Assembly: GCA_902782785.1 (NCBI GenBank)
Contig: CACZOH010000237.1
Location: 1-6,569, forward strand
DNA from: an uncultured Ruminococcus sp.
Lineage (GTDB): Bacteria; Bacillota; Clostridia; Oscillospirales; CAG-272
Reading direction: 5' to 3'
DNA length: 6,569 bases
Shown here in pieces: positions 1 to 6,278 of this stretch. A program made the translations under genes and the position numbers. The notes under the pieces were generated by a model, which saw nothing but the letters and a program-made list of their open reading frames with translations, searched no databases and had not been told where the DNA came from. Numbering within the stretch: position 1 is the stretch's first letter; each line of letters begins with the position of its first letter.

Positions 1-1
1 C

Positions 2-760
2 GGTCTGTCATACACTGCGTTTGAATACTCGGATATTAAAGTCGACGGCAGGACCGTCACGGCAAAAATAAAAAACACCGGTGACTGCGACGGCGCGGAA
101 ACCGTACAGCTTTACATCGGACAGAAGGATCCCCGGTTTTTCCGTCCGGTAAAGGAGTTGAAAGGCTTTGCCAAGGTGTTTCTTAAGCGCGGTGAGGAAA
201 AGGAAGTCGTCTTCACGCTGAACGACCGTTCTTTTTCCGTATGGAACAACGGATGGGTGATACCGCGCGGAACGTACCGCGTTATGCTCGGCTCGTCCGT
301 GCGCGATATAAGGCTTGAGGCTGAAATCGAAATCGAAGGAGAGGATCCGGAAACGCCCGACGAATTGAAGGGCACGTTTTATGAAACTCTTAAAGGAAAG
401 CCGAAAAGAGAAGAATTTGAGCTTCTGACGGAAATACCCGATGAAAAAGAGCCCGTAAAAGGCGAATACACGATGGACAGCACTTGTCTTGAGATGAAAG
501 ACAAAAGCGTAATTATGAAATTCCAGTATGCGCTGACGAAAGCGCTTACCTCAAAGGTCACGGGAATAAAAAAAGACGAGAACGATCCCGCGTACAAAAT
601 GATGGTGACGTCCGCGCTTGACTGTCCGATGCGTTCCGTCGTCATACACGCCGCGGGCAGGATAAAAGAAAGCTTTATCCGCGGGCTGCTCGATATGGCA
701 AACGGACACGTTATAAAAGGCATAAAGAAAATGATCGGAAAAAAGCGGGATACAGAATGA
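2..760 (+). CDS. Glycoside hydrolase family 3 beta-glucosidase, C-terminal part (5' truncated by window edge)
   Basis: The reading frame is open from base 2 and starts with GLSYTAFEYS, the usual lead-in to the fibronectin type III-like domain at the end of GH3 enzymes. That domain follows over about residues 1-105 of the visible part, with the diagnostic VQLYIGQKD, RPVKELKGF and LKRGEEKEVVFTL segments and a closing PRGTYRVMLGSS strand. The catalytic (beta/alpha)8 and sandwich domains lie outside the window. After the Fn3 domain comes a roughly 145-residue tail (EPVKGEYTMDST, later a segment ending in a basic helix GLLDMANGHVIKGIKKMIGKK), which I recognise as typical of Clostridia GH3 proteins. 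No signal peptide can be judged. The family hydrolyses beta-linked glucosides or xylosides from the non-reducing end; the substrate here is unknown. The TGA stop overlaps the ATG of the next gene (ATGA), which implies translational coupling to the transporter. Confidence 0.93.
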   Translation, partial: GLSYTAFEYSDIKVDGRTVTAKIKNTGDCDGAETVQLYIGQKDPRFFRPVKELKGFAKVFLKRGEEKEVVFTLNDRSFSVWNNGWVIPRGTYRVMLGSSVRDIRLEAEIEIEGEDPETPDELKGTFYETLKGKPKREEFELLTEIPDEKEPVKGEYTMDSTCLEMKDKSVIMKFQYALTKALTSKVTGIKKDENDPAYKMMVTSALDCPMRSVVIHAAGRIKESFIRGLLDMANGHVIKGIKKMIGKKRDTE

Positions 761-2031
761 AAACAAGAAAATCATTAACTTCAGTAAAAGCAAGCAAAGC
801 GGTATCCGTATCTTGTTTCATAGTTTATCTTGTCGCGTATATCACAAGAAATACTTATCCCGCGTCGATCGTTCATCTGACCTCCGCAAATCTGCTGTCG
901 CAGTCACAGGCGGGGCTTATAAGCACGTGTTATTTTGTGACGTACGGCGCGGGACATCTGATAAACGGATTTCTCGCTGACCGCATATCGCCCGTATTCA
1001 TGCTCATAACCGGTATCTGCGGCACCGCCGCCGCAAACGTGACGATGACGCTAGTAATGCCGAACGCGCCCGTTATGACCGCCGTATGGTGTTTGAACGG
1101 CTGGTTTGAGTCAATGCTTTGGGCGCCGATCGTCGCCATTCTCTCGGGAATGATAGCGCCGTCAATGCGCCGCAAAGCAATGCAGGCTATCTCAAGCTCG
1201 CGCTGTATCGGAATGATAACGGCGTATCTTCTGACGGCTTTGTCCTCTTACTTCAATTTCGGCACAGCGATCCCGTATATCATAGCCGCCGTCTGCGCCT
1301 TGCTCACGTGCGTTCTGCTCTCGGTCGTGATAAAACGCTCCTTCTCTGCGGACGACGTTGTTGAGGTCGGGCTTCCCGTGAAAAAAGAAAACAAAGAAAA
1401 ACAAAGCCGCCCCATTCTCAAGCTTCTCGCCGCAAGCGGAGCGTTCATTTTCGCCGTGCCCTCCGTATTTCACGGAATGCTGAAGGACGGCGTGAACACG
1501 TGGGTCCCGTCGTTTCTTAAGGATTCCTTCCATACGGACGAGTCGTTCTCTACCCTGCTCGCGATAGCGATACCGGTCGCGGGGCTTGCCGGCGTGGCTT
1601 TCGGCAATTTACTGCTCGGAAACAAAAGGCTTCATAAAAATCACTCCGTCATCGGTATCATAATAATGCTTTTGACCGCTGTTCCCACTTCCGTTCTGCT
1701 CGGCGCGGAATATATGCCGCTTTTCGTCGGCGTTATTTGTCTGTGCACGATATCGCTTTTAATGGAATCGTTTTGTCATATCTTTTCCGTTATGATGCCG
1801 ACGGAGTTCGCGGTATTCGGCAAAGCTTCAACGGTTTCCGGTATATTCAACTCGCTCATATACGCCGGATCCGCTTTGTCAACGTACGTTTTCGGCGCCG
1901 TGGCGGAGCATATAGGCTGGAATATGACGGTCGCGCTGTGGCTTTCGCTCGCTGTTGTGTCGGCGCTCCTGCTGATCATGGGTATTAAGCCGTGGAACAG
2001 GTTTTTAAGCGATCCCAAATCTTACGGTTAA
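757..2031 (+). CDS. MFS transporter, organophosphate:anion (GlpT/UhpT)-like
   Basis: This 424-residue protein has about 12 hydrophobic segments (roughly residues 14-34, 52-72, 81-100, 106-131, 147-165, 170-192, 222-240, 265-285, 297-316, 320-341, 358-382, 388-410) and a charged central loop near 193-220, the layout of an MFS inner-membrane carrier. Features resembling the OPA branch are AYITRNTYP in helix 1, NGWFESMLWAP near 114-124 (compare NGWFQGMGWPP in GlpT) and LKDGVNTWVPSFLKD near 242-256 (compare the GlpT segment with DWSPTYLKE). By this alignment Arg31 matches phosphate-binding Arg45 of GlpT, while the second arginine (Arg269) is replaced by Lys243; I made this comparison by eye from memory. 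The start is the ATG in the ATGA overlap with the GH3 gene; no strong ribosome site precedes it, in keeping with coupled translation. The substrate is unknown; the GH3 neighbour suggests a sugar or glycoside derivative. Confidence 0.9.
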   Translation: MKTRKSLTSVKASKAVSVSCFIVYLVAYITRNTYPASIVHLTSANLLSQSQAGLISTCYFVTYGAGHLINGFLADRISPVFMLITGICGTAAANVTMTLVMPNAPVMTAVWCLNGWFESMLWAPIVAILSGMIAPSMRRKAMQAISSSRCIGMITAYLLTALSSYFNFGTAIPYIIAAVCALLTCVLLSVVIKRSFSADDVVEVGLPVKKENKEKQSRPILKLLAASGAFIFAVPSVFHGMLKDGVNTWVPSFLKDSFHTDESFSTLLAIAIPVAGLAGVAFGNLLLGNKRLHKNHSVIGIIIMLLTAVPTSVLLGAEYMPLFVGVICLCTISLLMESFCHIFSVMMPTEFAVFGKASTVSGIFNSLIYAGSALSTYVFGAVAEHIGWNMTVALWLSLAVVSALLLIMGIKPWNRFLSDPKSYG

Positions 2032-2040
2032 AGGTATTAT

Positions 2041-2928
2041 ATGATTTATTTACAGCGTTTTGATCTTCCGGGTGAGGATAAGGAGACCGAATACAAGCTG
2101 CACGGAAGTCCCGCGCTTGATTTCGGCTGTTATTCCGGCGACGGATATCCGTTCGGGCTTTTCATATATAAATGCCTTGACAGACTGGATTTCACATCGT
2201 CAGTCACCGTTCTTTGCGGTGAAAACGGCTCCGGAAAGTCAACGCTTTTGAACGTCATTGCGGAAAAACTGAAAATTCAGCGGAAAACGCCGTATAACAA
2301 AGCGCCGTGCTTTTCCGACTTCGTCTCGCTTTGCCGCGCAAAAACGGCGAAAGAGATACCGGACGGCAGCGCGATACTGACAAGCGACGGCGTTTTTGAT
2401 TTTCTGCTCGATATGCGCGCTGTAAACGACGGGATAGAAGCAAGCAGAAACACGATTTTCAAAACGTACCTCGATGATAAAAAATATCTGCGCGACAACG
2501 GCTATCAGATGAGGAGCCTCGACGATTACGACGAGCTTAAAAGATATAACGAAATAAGGCGTTCGACACTTCCCGAATATACGGTCAAAAGAATGAAAGG
2601 GCGTGATATCACCCTTCATTCAAACGGTGAATCCGCCCTTGATATATTTGAAAGTTCTGTTAAGGAAAACGCTCTGTATCTGCTCGACGAGCCGGAAAAC
2701 AGTCTGTCCGCCGCTCATCAGAAAGAGCTTGCGGGGTTTATTTCCGACTCAGCGCGGTTTTATGACTGTCAGTTCGTTATATCGTCGCATTCGCCGTTTA
2801 TACTCTCGATAAAAGGCGCGGTCATATATGATCTTGACAGCGACCCCGTATGCGTCCGTAAATGGAGCGAGCTTAAATCCGTAAGAGATTATTACGAGCT
2901 CTTCAAAGAGCGTGAAAACGAATTTTAA
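2041..2928 (+). CDS. AAA/ABC-type ATPase of unknown role (short AAA_21-like)
   Basis: The 295-residue soluble protein has the complete ABC-type nucleotide-binding set: Walker A GENGSGKST at 60-68, a signature-like SNGES at 194-198, Walker B LYLLDEPEN at 212-220 (Asp216, Glu217) and the switch histidine in SSHSPF (His250). It has no membrane segments and no attached permease, nuclease or coiled-coil arm, and the region between Walker A and signature is only about 125 residues, so it is not a full SMC/RecN/OLD protein. It resembles the stand-alone predicted ATPases annotated as AAA family (COG3910-like); their function is not established. It starts 9 nt after the MFS stop, with an AAGG (2031-2034) that overlaps that stop acting as a modest ribosome site, so it is likely in the same operon. 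Its TAA stop shares the TTAA at 2925-2928 with the convergent PIG-L gene. Confidence 0.88.
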   Translation: MIYLQRFDLPGEDKETEYKLHGSPALDFGCYSGDGYPFGLFIYKCLDRLDFTSSVTVLCGENGSGKSTLLNVIAEKLKIQRKTPYNKAPCFSDFVSLCRAKTAKEIPDGSAILTSDGVFDFLLDMRAVNDGIEASRNTIFKTYLDDKKYLRDNGYQMRSLDDYDELKRYNEIRRSTLPEYTVKRMKGRDITLHSNGESALDIFESSVKENALYLLDEPENSLSAAHQKELAGFISDSARFYDCQFVISSHSPFILSIKGAVIYDLDSDPVCVRKWSELKSVRDYYELFKERENEF

Positions 2929-3617
2929 ATCATTTCCTTTTTTATCTTTTTCTGTCTGTCAAATACGCCGAACGCCTCGGCGTATTTTGTTTTGTTCAGG
3001 CAGCCGCGCATACGCGCGAGGGACGTGTAATAATCGTAGTACGCAAAATCGCGGCTGTTTGTAATGAACCAGTGCTTTTTCATCCCCTCGCACCAGAGAT
3101 CGAATCCGCGCGTTATATCCACGTATATATACGGCGTAAAATCGGGATCGTCCTCCCAGTTTTCCGTGAAATACACGGGCGCGTAACAGCGCTCGCCTTT
3201 TATTCTCTCACACTCCACAACGCTTGCGAGGAACTGCGCGTCGCGGACTATTCTGTGAGTTCTGTCGTGATCCTTGTGCATCGTGCTCTTCCAGTGCGTT
3301 ATGATAACGTCGGGACGTACCTCTCTTATCACGTTTGCGGTTTCACAGCGCACGTTATCGTCGTCCGGAAGCTCGCCGTCAGCGTAAGGAAGAACGTACG
3401 CTTTGCCGTTCATCAGCCCGGCAAACGCTTCCGCCTCCGAGATCTTCTGCCGTTTGTAATCCTCTACGGAAATATGCGGAGGATTTCCCCTCTCTCCCGC
3501 GGTCAGCGCAAGAGTAAAGCTCTTCCCGCCGTCCACCGCGTTTGATGCGAGAACTCCGCCCGCCGTAAGCTCCGCATCGCCTATATGTCCGCCTATCGCA
3601 AGTATCGTTTTAGCCAT
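2925..3617 (-). CDS. PIG-L/LmbE-family deacetylase-like protein (variant active site)
   Basis: The 230-residue length and architecture fit the PIG-L (LmbE/MshB/GlcNAc-PI deacetylase) fold. The first metal motif reads AIGGHIGDAELTAGG (residues 7-21), where the family norm is AHPDDxELGxGG; His11 and Asp14 match the zinc ligands, but the position of the catalytic-base aspartate (Asp15 in MshB) is Gly13. The second motif is MHKDHDRTH (113-121), with His114, Asp116 and His117 matching the family HxDH. RPDVIITHW (101-109) is the usual strand before it. The family removes N-acetyl groups from amino sugars or related amides; with the base missing, activity and substrate are uncertain. The start is ATG at 3617, with GGAGG at 3624-3628 six nt upstream. 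It is the last gene of the minus-strand operon, 30 nt after the CDF gene. Confidence 0.9.
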   Translation of the reverse strand: MAKTILAIGGHIGDAELTAGGVLASNAVDGGKSFTLALTAGERGNPPHISVEDYKRQKISEAEAFAGLMNGKAYVLPYADGELPDDDNVRCETANVIREVRPDVIITHWKSTMHKDHDRTHRIVRDAQFLASVVECERIKGERCYAPVYFTENWEDDPDFTPYIYVDITRGFDLWCEGMKKHWFITNSRDFAYYDYYTSLARMRGCLNKTKYAEAFGVFDRQKKIKKEMI

Positions 3618-3647
3618 ACCGTTCCTCCGTTTTTGATATTCTGTTTA

Positions 3648-4781
3648 TCAGTCTGCGACGTCGACGTCGGGGATGATCATAAGCTCATAGTCGGGATACA
3701 TTTCGCCGACCGTTTTATAAAGCGTCCGTATCGCTTCATTTTTGTCTGTTTCAAAGCTTATCACAACGTCAAACCGGATCGTCCTGTTTTCCGTATCGGC
3801 GTAAAAACCGTGCATCTGCAGAGCCCAGTCGAATGACATAACGGCTTTCTGTACCGCGTTGCGTATCCCCGCCGCCTCGTCGTCCGACGTATTGAACGAA
3901 TATACGCCTATACCGGTTAAGATAATGCCCGTCTTGTGAAATACGTCCGTCTGTATCCTGCGCGTTACGCGGTCAACCTCGTCAACGCTCATCGTGTCCG
4001 GCAGTTCGATATGTACGGAGCCGTAGTTTTTGTTCGGACCGTAGTTGAATAACGTCACGTCGTACGCTCCGAGCACCTCCTCCTCCGAGCAGATTATCTC
4101 TTTCAGTTGTTTTGTCGTCTCTGCGTCCTCGCGCTTTCCGATGATGTCGTTCAGCGTTTCAATCATCATTTCGATACCGGCTTTGATGATGAATCCGGCG
4201 ATGACGACGCCGACGTACGCTTCAAGCGAAACGTGCCAGATAAGATATACGATCGCAGAGGCGAGCACGGAGGCGGAAAGTATCGCGTCAAACAGCGCGT
4301 CGGAGCCTGACGCTGTGAGCGCGCCGGAATTGACCTTTTTGCCCTTCTTTTTTACGTATATACCGAGTATCAGCTTTACGACTATGGCGACTGAAATTAT
4401 GATTATGGATACAGTATTGTACTCTGCGGGCTCCGGAGTTATTATCTTTTTGACGGATTCCACAAGCGAAGTGATACCGGCGTACAGCACGAGCGCGGCG
4501 ACGATCATTGAACTCAGATATTCGATCCTGCCGTAACCGAGCGGATGTTTTTTGTCGGGCTGTTTTGCTCCGAGCTTGGCGCCGATTATCGTGACGATAG
4601 AAGACAGAGCGTCCGACAGATTGTTTACCGCGTCGAGTATCACGGCGATCGAGTTTGACACAAGCCCGACGAACGCCTTGAAACCGACGAGAAACAGATT
4701 TGTCACAATGCCGATTATACTTGTTTTTACTATCGTTTTTTCCCTGTTTGCGTTTAACGCTTCAATATTCTCGTTTGACAT
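3648..4781 (-). CDS. Cation diffusion facilitator (CDF) transporter, probably Mn-type
   Basis: The 377-residue protein has about six hydrophobic segments in residues 20-205, followed by cytoplasmic domains. CDF hallmarks are NNLSDALSS (53-61) in helix 2, KKHPLGYGRIEYL (77-89) after it, and SDALFDAILS (160-169) in helix 5. Ungapped spacing against E. coli FieF/YiiP, from memory, puts the transport-site residues at Asn53, Asp57, Asp161 and Asp165, instead of D-D-H-D; Tyr83 replaces the second-site histidine (His75). An N-D-D-D site is what I recall for manganese exporters such as pneumococcal MntE, so Mn2+ efflux is the favoured inference. Residues about 215-295 form the usual dimerisation domain. 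A further roughly 80 residues (DEAAGIRNAV to the end) form a second similar alpha/beta unit, making the protein longer than the usual 290-310. I chose ATG 4781 over ATG 4799 because of the ribosome site at 4786-4791. Confidence 0.92.
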   Translation of the reverse strand: MSNENIEALNANREKTIVKTSIIGIVTNLFLVGFKAFVGLVSNSIAVILDAVNNLSDALSSIVTIIGAKLGAKQPDKKHPLGYGRIEYLSSMIVAALVLYAGITSLVESVKKIITPEPAEYNTVSIIIISVAIVVKLILGIYVKKKGKKVNSGALTASGSDALFDAILSASVLASAIVYLIWHVSLEAYVGVVIAGFIIKAGIEMMIETLNDIIGKREDAETTKQLKEIICSEEEVLGAYDVTLFNYGPNKNYGSVHIELPDTMSVDEVDRVTRRIQTDVFHKTGIILTGIGVYSFNTSDDEAAGIRNAVQKAVMSFDWALQMHGFYADTENRTIRFDVVISFETDKNEAIRTLYKTVGEMYPDYELMIIPDVDVAD

Positions 4782-4785
4782 ACCG

Positions 4786-4791
4786 ACCTCC
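4786..4791 (-). promoter_or_regulatory. Ribosome binding site that sets the CDF start
   Basis: On the minus strand this reads GGAGGT, four nt before the ATG at 4781. The longer frame beginning at ATG 4799 would place this sequence inside codons 3-5 and has no comparable site of its own, so the shorter product is preferred. Confidence 0.8.
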
Positions 4792-4820
4792 GTGAACATC
4801 GTAATTCCCGAAACGTATAT

Positions 4821-5234
4821 TTACTCTGAAAGTGATCTTGCAAAATCGGATGCGCGCTTCAGATCATCCTCCGAGGGCAGACCCTTGTTGATGAAGATCC
4901 ACGACGCGGCACAGTGAAACTCTTTGTCGCTCAGTTTTATTCCGAGTTCATCCGTGACACGCTTTACCGCCTTCCAGGTCGAAGCGCCGGAAGCGGCGGT
5001 GTTCATATTGACTGTCTCACCTATTTTTTCCTTGTTTCTTTCAAGGAATTCTTTTACCTCTCTGTCGATATCGGCGGCATACATCGCGTTTATAAGAAAC
5101 AGTCTGTCAACTTTCTCGGTCAGATCAACGGAAACGTCGAGCGCCTCCGTCTCAAGCGCGGATGATACGGCGTCGGCGAGCTTTTTGGTATTTCCCTTTT
5201 TTGATTTTGTAAAATAACGGATCGCTGTTTTCAT
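4821..5234 (-). CDS. Small flavodoxin-like protein
   Basis: The 137-residue protein begins with a beta strand (TAIRYFTK) and the loop SKKGNTKKLA at 11-20, which matches the FMN-phosphate-binding loop of flavodoxins (S/T-x-x-G-N-T). LFLINAMYAADIDREVKEFLE (45-65) corresponds to the second strand-loop-helix unit that packs near the flavin. The length is at the short end for flavodoxins (usually 140-170). The function inferred from the family is one- or two-electron transfer using bound FMN in the cytoplasm; the partner is unknown. The start is ATG 5234, with AAGGAG (5244-5249) nine nt upstream. It lies 33 nt after the peroxidase gene and 39 nt before the CDF gene, in the same direction, which suggests co-transcription and perhaps a redox-stress role. 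Confidence 0.82.
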   Translation of the reverse strand: MKTAIRYFTKSKKGNTKKLADAVSSALETEALDVSVDLTEKVDRLFLINAMYAADIDREVKEFLERNKEKIGETVNMNTAASGASTWKAVKRVTDELGIKLSDKEFHCAASWIFINKGLPSEDDLKRASDFARSLSE

Positions 5235-5267
5235 ATCCGGATTCTCCTTAATAATACATTTTCTTTT

Positions 5268-5813
5268 TTATCCGACCGCTTTTTCGACCGCCGCGCGAAC
5301 GTCCTTCATATCCTCCGTCGGTTCAAAACGGGCGATAACCGTCCCTTCGCGGTCGACTAAGAATTTTGTGAAGTTCCATCCGATATAAGTCTTTTCACCG
5401 AATTTCTTGTTGTTCATTTTTGCAAATTTGTTGAGAGCCGCGTTCTTGAGCCCTTTGCCGAAGCCCTCAAACGGTTTTACCGACGCGAGGTATGCAAAAA
5501 GCGGATCCGCGCCGTCACCGTTTACGTCTATCTTTGCAAACTGCGGAAATTCCGTTCCGAACTTCATCGTGCAGAATTCGTGGATCTCGTCGTCGCTTCC
5601 GGGCGCCTGTCCGGCGAACTGGTTGGACGGAAAATCGAGTATCTCAAAGCCTTTATCGCGCAGGTCCTTGTACATCGCCTCAAGAGGCTCGTAATGCGGC
5701 GTGAAACCGCAGCCCGTCGCCGTGTTGACGATAAGCAAAACCTTTCCCTTGTATTCCGAAAGGCTTACGTCGTTTCCCTTTCTGTCTTTTACGGTAAAAT
5801 CATATACTGTCAT
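5268..5813 (-). CDS. Glutathione peroxidase-family (probably thioredoxin-dependent) peroxidase
   Basis: The 181-residue protein matches the GPx family along its whole length. The catalytic tetrad can be read directly: Cys35 in NTATGCGFTPHYEPLE, Gln69 in FPSNQFAGQAPGS, and Trp146-Asn147 in GWNFTKFLVD. It has a cysteine, not selenocysteine, at the active site. There are only two cysteines: Cys35 and Cys81 (EFCTMKFGTEFPQF). Cys81 sits where the resolving cysteine lies in plant and insect thioredoxin-dependent GPx enzymes, and the middle cysteine of CNQFG is Ser63 here. This points to a cytoplasmic 2-Cys peroxidase that reduces H2O2 or organic peroxides using thioredoxin, not glutathione (inference). 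No signal peptide is present. The start is ATG 5813, with AGGGAG at 5823-5828 overlapping the stop codon of the upstream regulator remnant, so the two were once one transcription unit. Confidence 0.95.
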   Translation of the reverse strand: MTVYDFTVKDRKGNDVSLSEYKGKVLLIVNTATGCGFTPHYEPLEAMYKDLRDKGFEILDFPSNQFAGQAPGSDDEIHEFCTMKFGTEFPQFAKIDVNGDGADPLFAYLASVKPFEGFGKGLKNAALNKFAKMNNKKFGEKTYIGWNFTKFLVDREGTVIARFEPTEDMKDVRAAVEKAVG

Positions 5814-5827
5814 TTTTGTTTTCTCCC

Positions 5828-6109
5828 TTATATATTATTTTTATTTTTATCCTCATCAAGCATTTTATAAAGTATGCGGTACAGAGTCAGAGCGTCTTCC
5901 TGACTCAGATTGAGCTCCTTTGCAAGCGACCCCGGAACACAGAGCGCTTTATCTTTCAGCTCTTCACCGTCTTCCGTCAGCGTGACGACGATATTTCTCT
6001 CATCATCCTTGTCCTTTTCCTTTTTGATATAGCCTTTTTCCGCAAGCTTGTGCAAAAGCGGAGTGACGGTGTTCGATTTAAGACACAGCGCCTCGCCAAA
6101 TGTCAAAGA
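5828..6109 (-). pseudogene. OhrR/MarR-family transcriptional regulator, 5'-truncated remnant
   Basis: About 93 codons remain. They align by eye with the last two-thirds of OhrR-type MarR proteins: FGEALCLKSNTVTPLLHKLAEKGYI is the helix-turn-helix with its recognition helix, KDKDDERNIVVTLTEDGEELK is the winged hairpin, and the rest is the C-terminal dimer helix. Family members are about 140-150 residues. The missing first 55 or so residues should hold the N-terminal dimer helices and the peroxide-sensing cysteine (Cys15 in B. subtilis OhrR). Upstream in frame there are only a few codons before a TAA (6118-6116), and then the hairpin array begins. The only possible start, a TTG at 6106, has no ribosome site. 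The fragment is followed 14 nt later by the peroxidase gene, the expected target of such a regulator. A truncated but translated product cannot be excluded. Confidence 0.8.
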
Positions 6110-6110
6110 A

Positions 6111-6124
6111 ACAGTTTACAGTTA
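6111..6124 (+). repeat. Short 7-nt tandem at left edge of the array
   Basis: Two near-identical heptamers, ACAGTTT and ACAGTTA, lie head to tail and run into the first GTTATGA word. They mark the transition from the regulator remnant into the repeat element. Two copies are few, so chance is possible. Confidence 0.5.
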
Positions 6125-6277
6125 TGATTGCACGCGATGCGTGCAAGTTATGAGTTGAGGCTTCGCCTCAACGTTATGATATGAGTTTCGCAAACGTGCC
6201 GCAGGCACTCATAACTTGCGGAGCAATCATAACGCGCGTCAGCGCTCATAACGTTCCGCGTAAGCGGAACTCATAAC
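6121..6277. repeat. Heptamer-plus-hairpin repeat array (non-coding)
   Basis: Seven copies of one 7-nt word occur: GTTATGA at 6121, 6147 and 6173, then its complement TCATAAC at 6209, 6227, 6246 and 6271. The intervals are short palindromes of unrelated sequence: 6128-6146 (8-bp stem, GAT loop), 6154-6172 (8-bp stem, TTC loop), 6185-6195 plus 6196-6208 (4-bp and 5-bp stems side by side, after a partial word TATGA at 6180), 6216-6226 (4 bp, GGA loop), 6234-6245 (4 bp, GTCA loop) and 6253-6270 (7 bp, GTAA loop). All stems are perfect. No open reading frame with a ribosome site crosses it. It does not match any repeat family I can name with confidence; a MITE-like or intergenic palindromic element is the closest general description. 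Confidence 0.88.
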
Positions 6278-6278
6278 T

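Noticed and set aside
379..723. 114-codon open frame on the - strand across the GH3 tail
   Set aside because: It is antisense to a conserved GH3 C-terminal region; no motif or ribosome site supports it.
3072..3545. 157-codon open frame on the + strand inside the PIG-L gene
   Set aside because: It is antisense to a clear family match, with no ribosome site or recognisable domain.
4045..4536. 163-codon serine-rich open frame on the + strand inside the CDF gene
   Set aside because: Its composition is that of a shadow of membrane-helix codons; there is no domain or start signal.
4782..4799. Six-residue longer start of the CDF protein (ATG 4799)
   Set aside because: The only good ribosome site lies inside this extension and serves the ATG at 4781.
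5235..5267. Terminator between peroxidase and flavodoxin genes
   Set aside because: The gap is A/T-rich and holds the flavodoxin ribosome site, but no stem-loop.
6078..6106. Promoter on the minus strand starting with TTGACA (6106-6101)
   Set aside because: The -35 match is perfect, but at 17-18 nt spacing the -10 match is poor (TCTTAA or CTTAAA), and it lies in conserved regulator coding sequence.
6121..6277. CRISPR array
   Set aside because: The constant word is only 7 nt, changes orientation midway, and the intervals are short palindromes of 11-29 nt; no cas genes are present.
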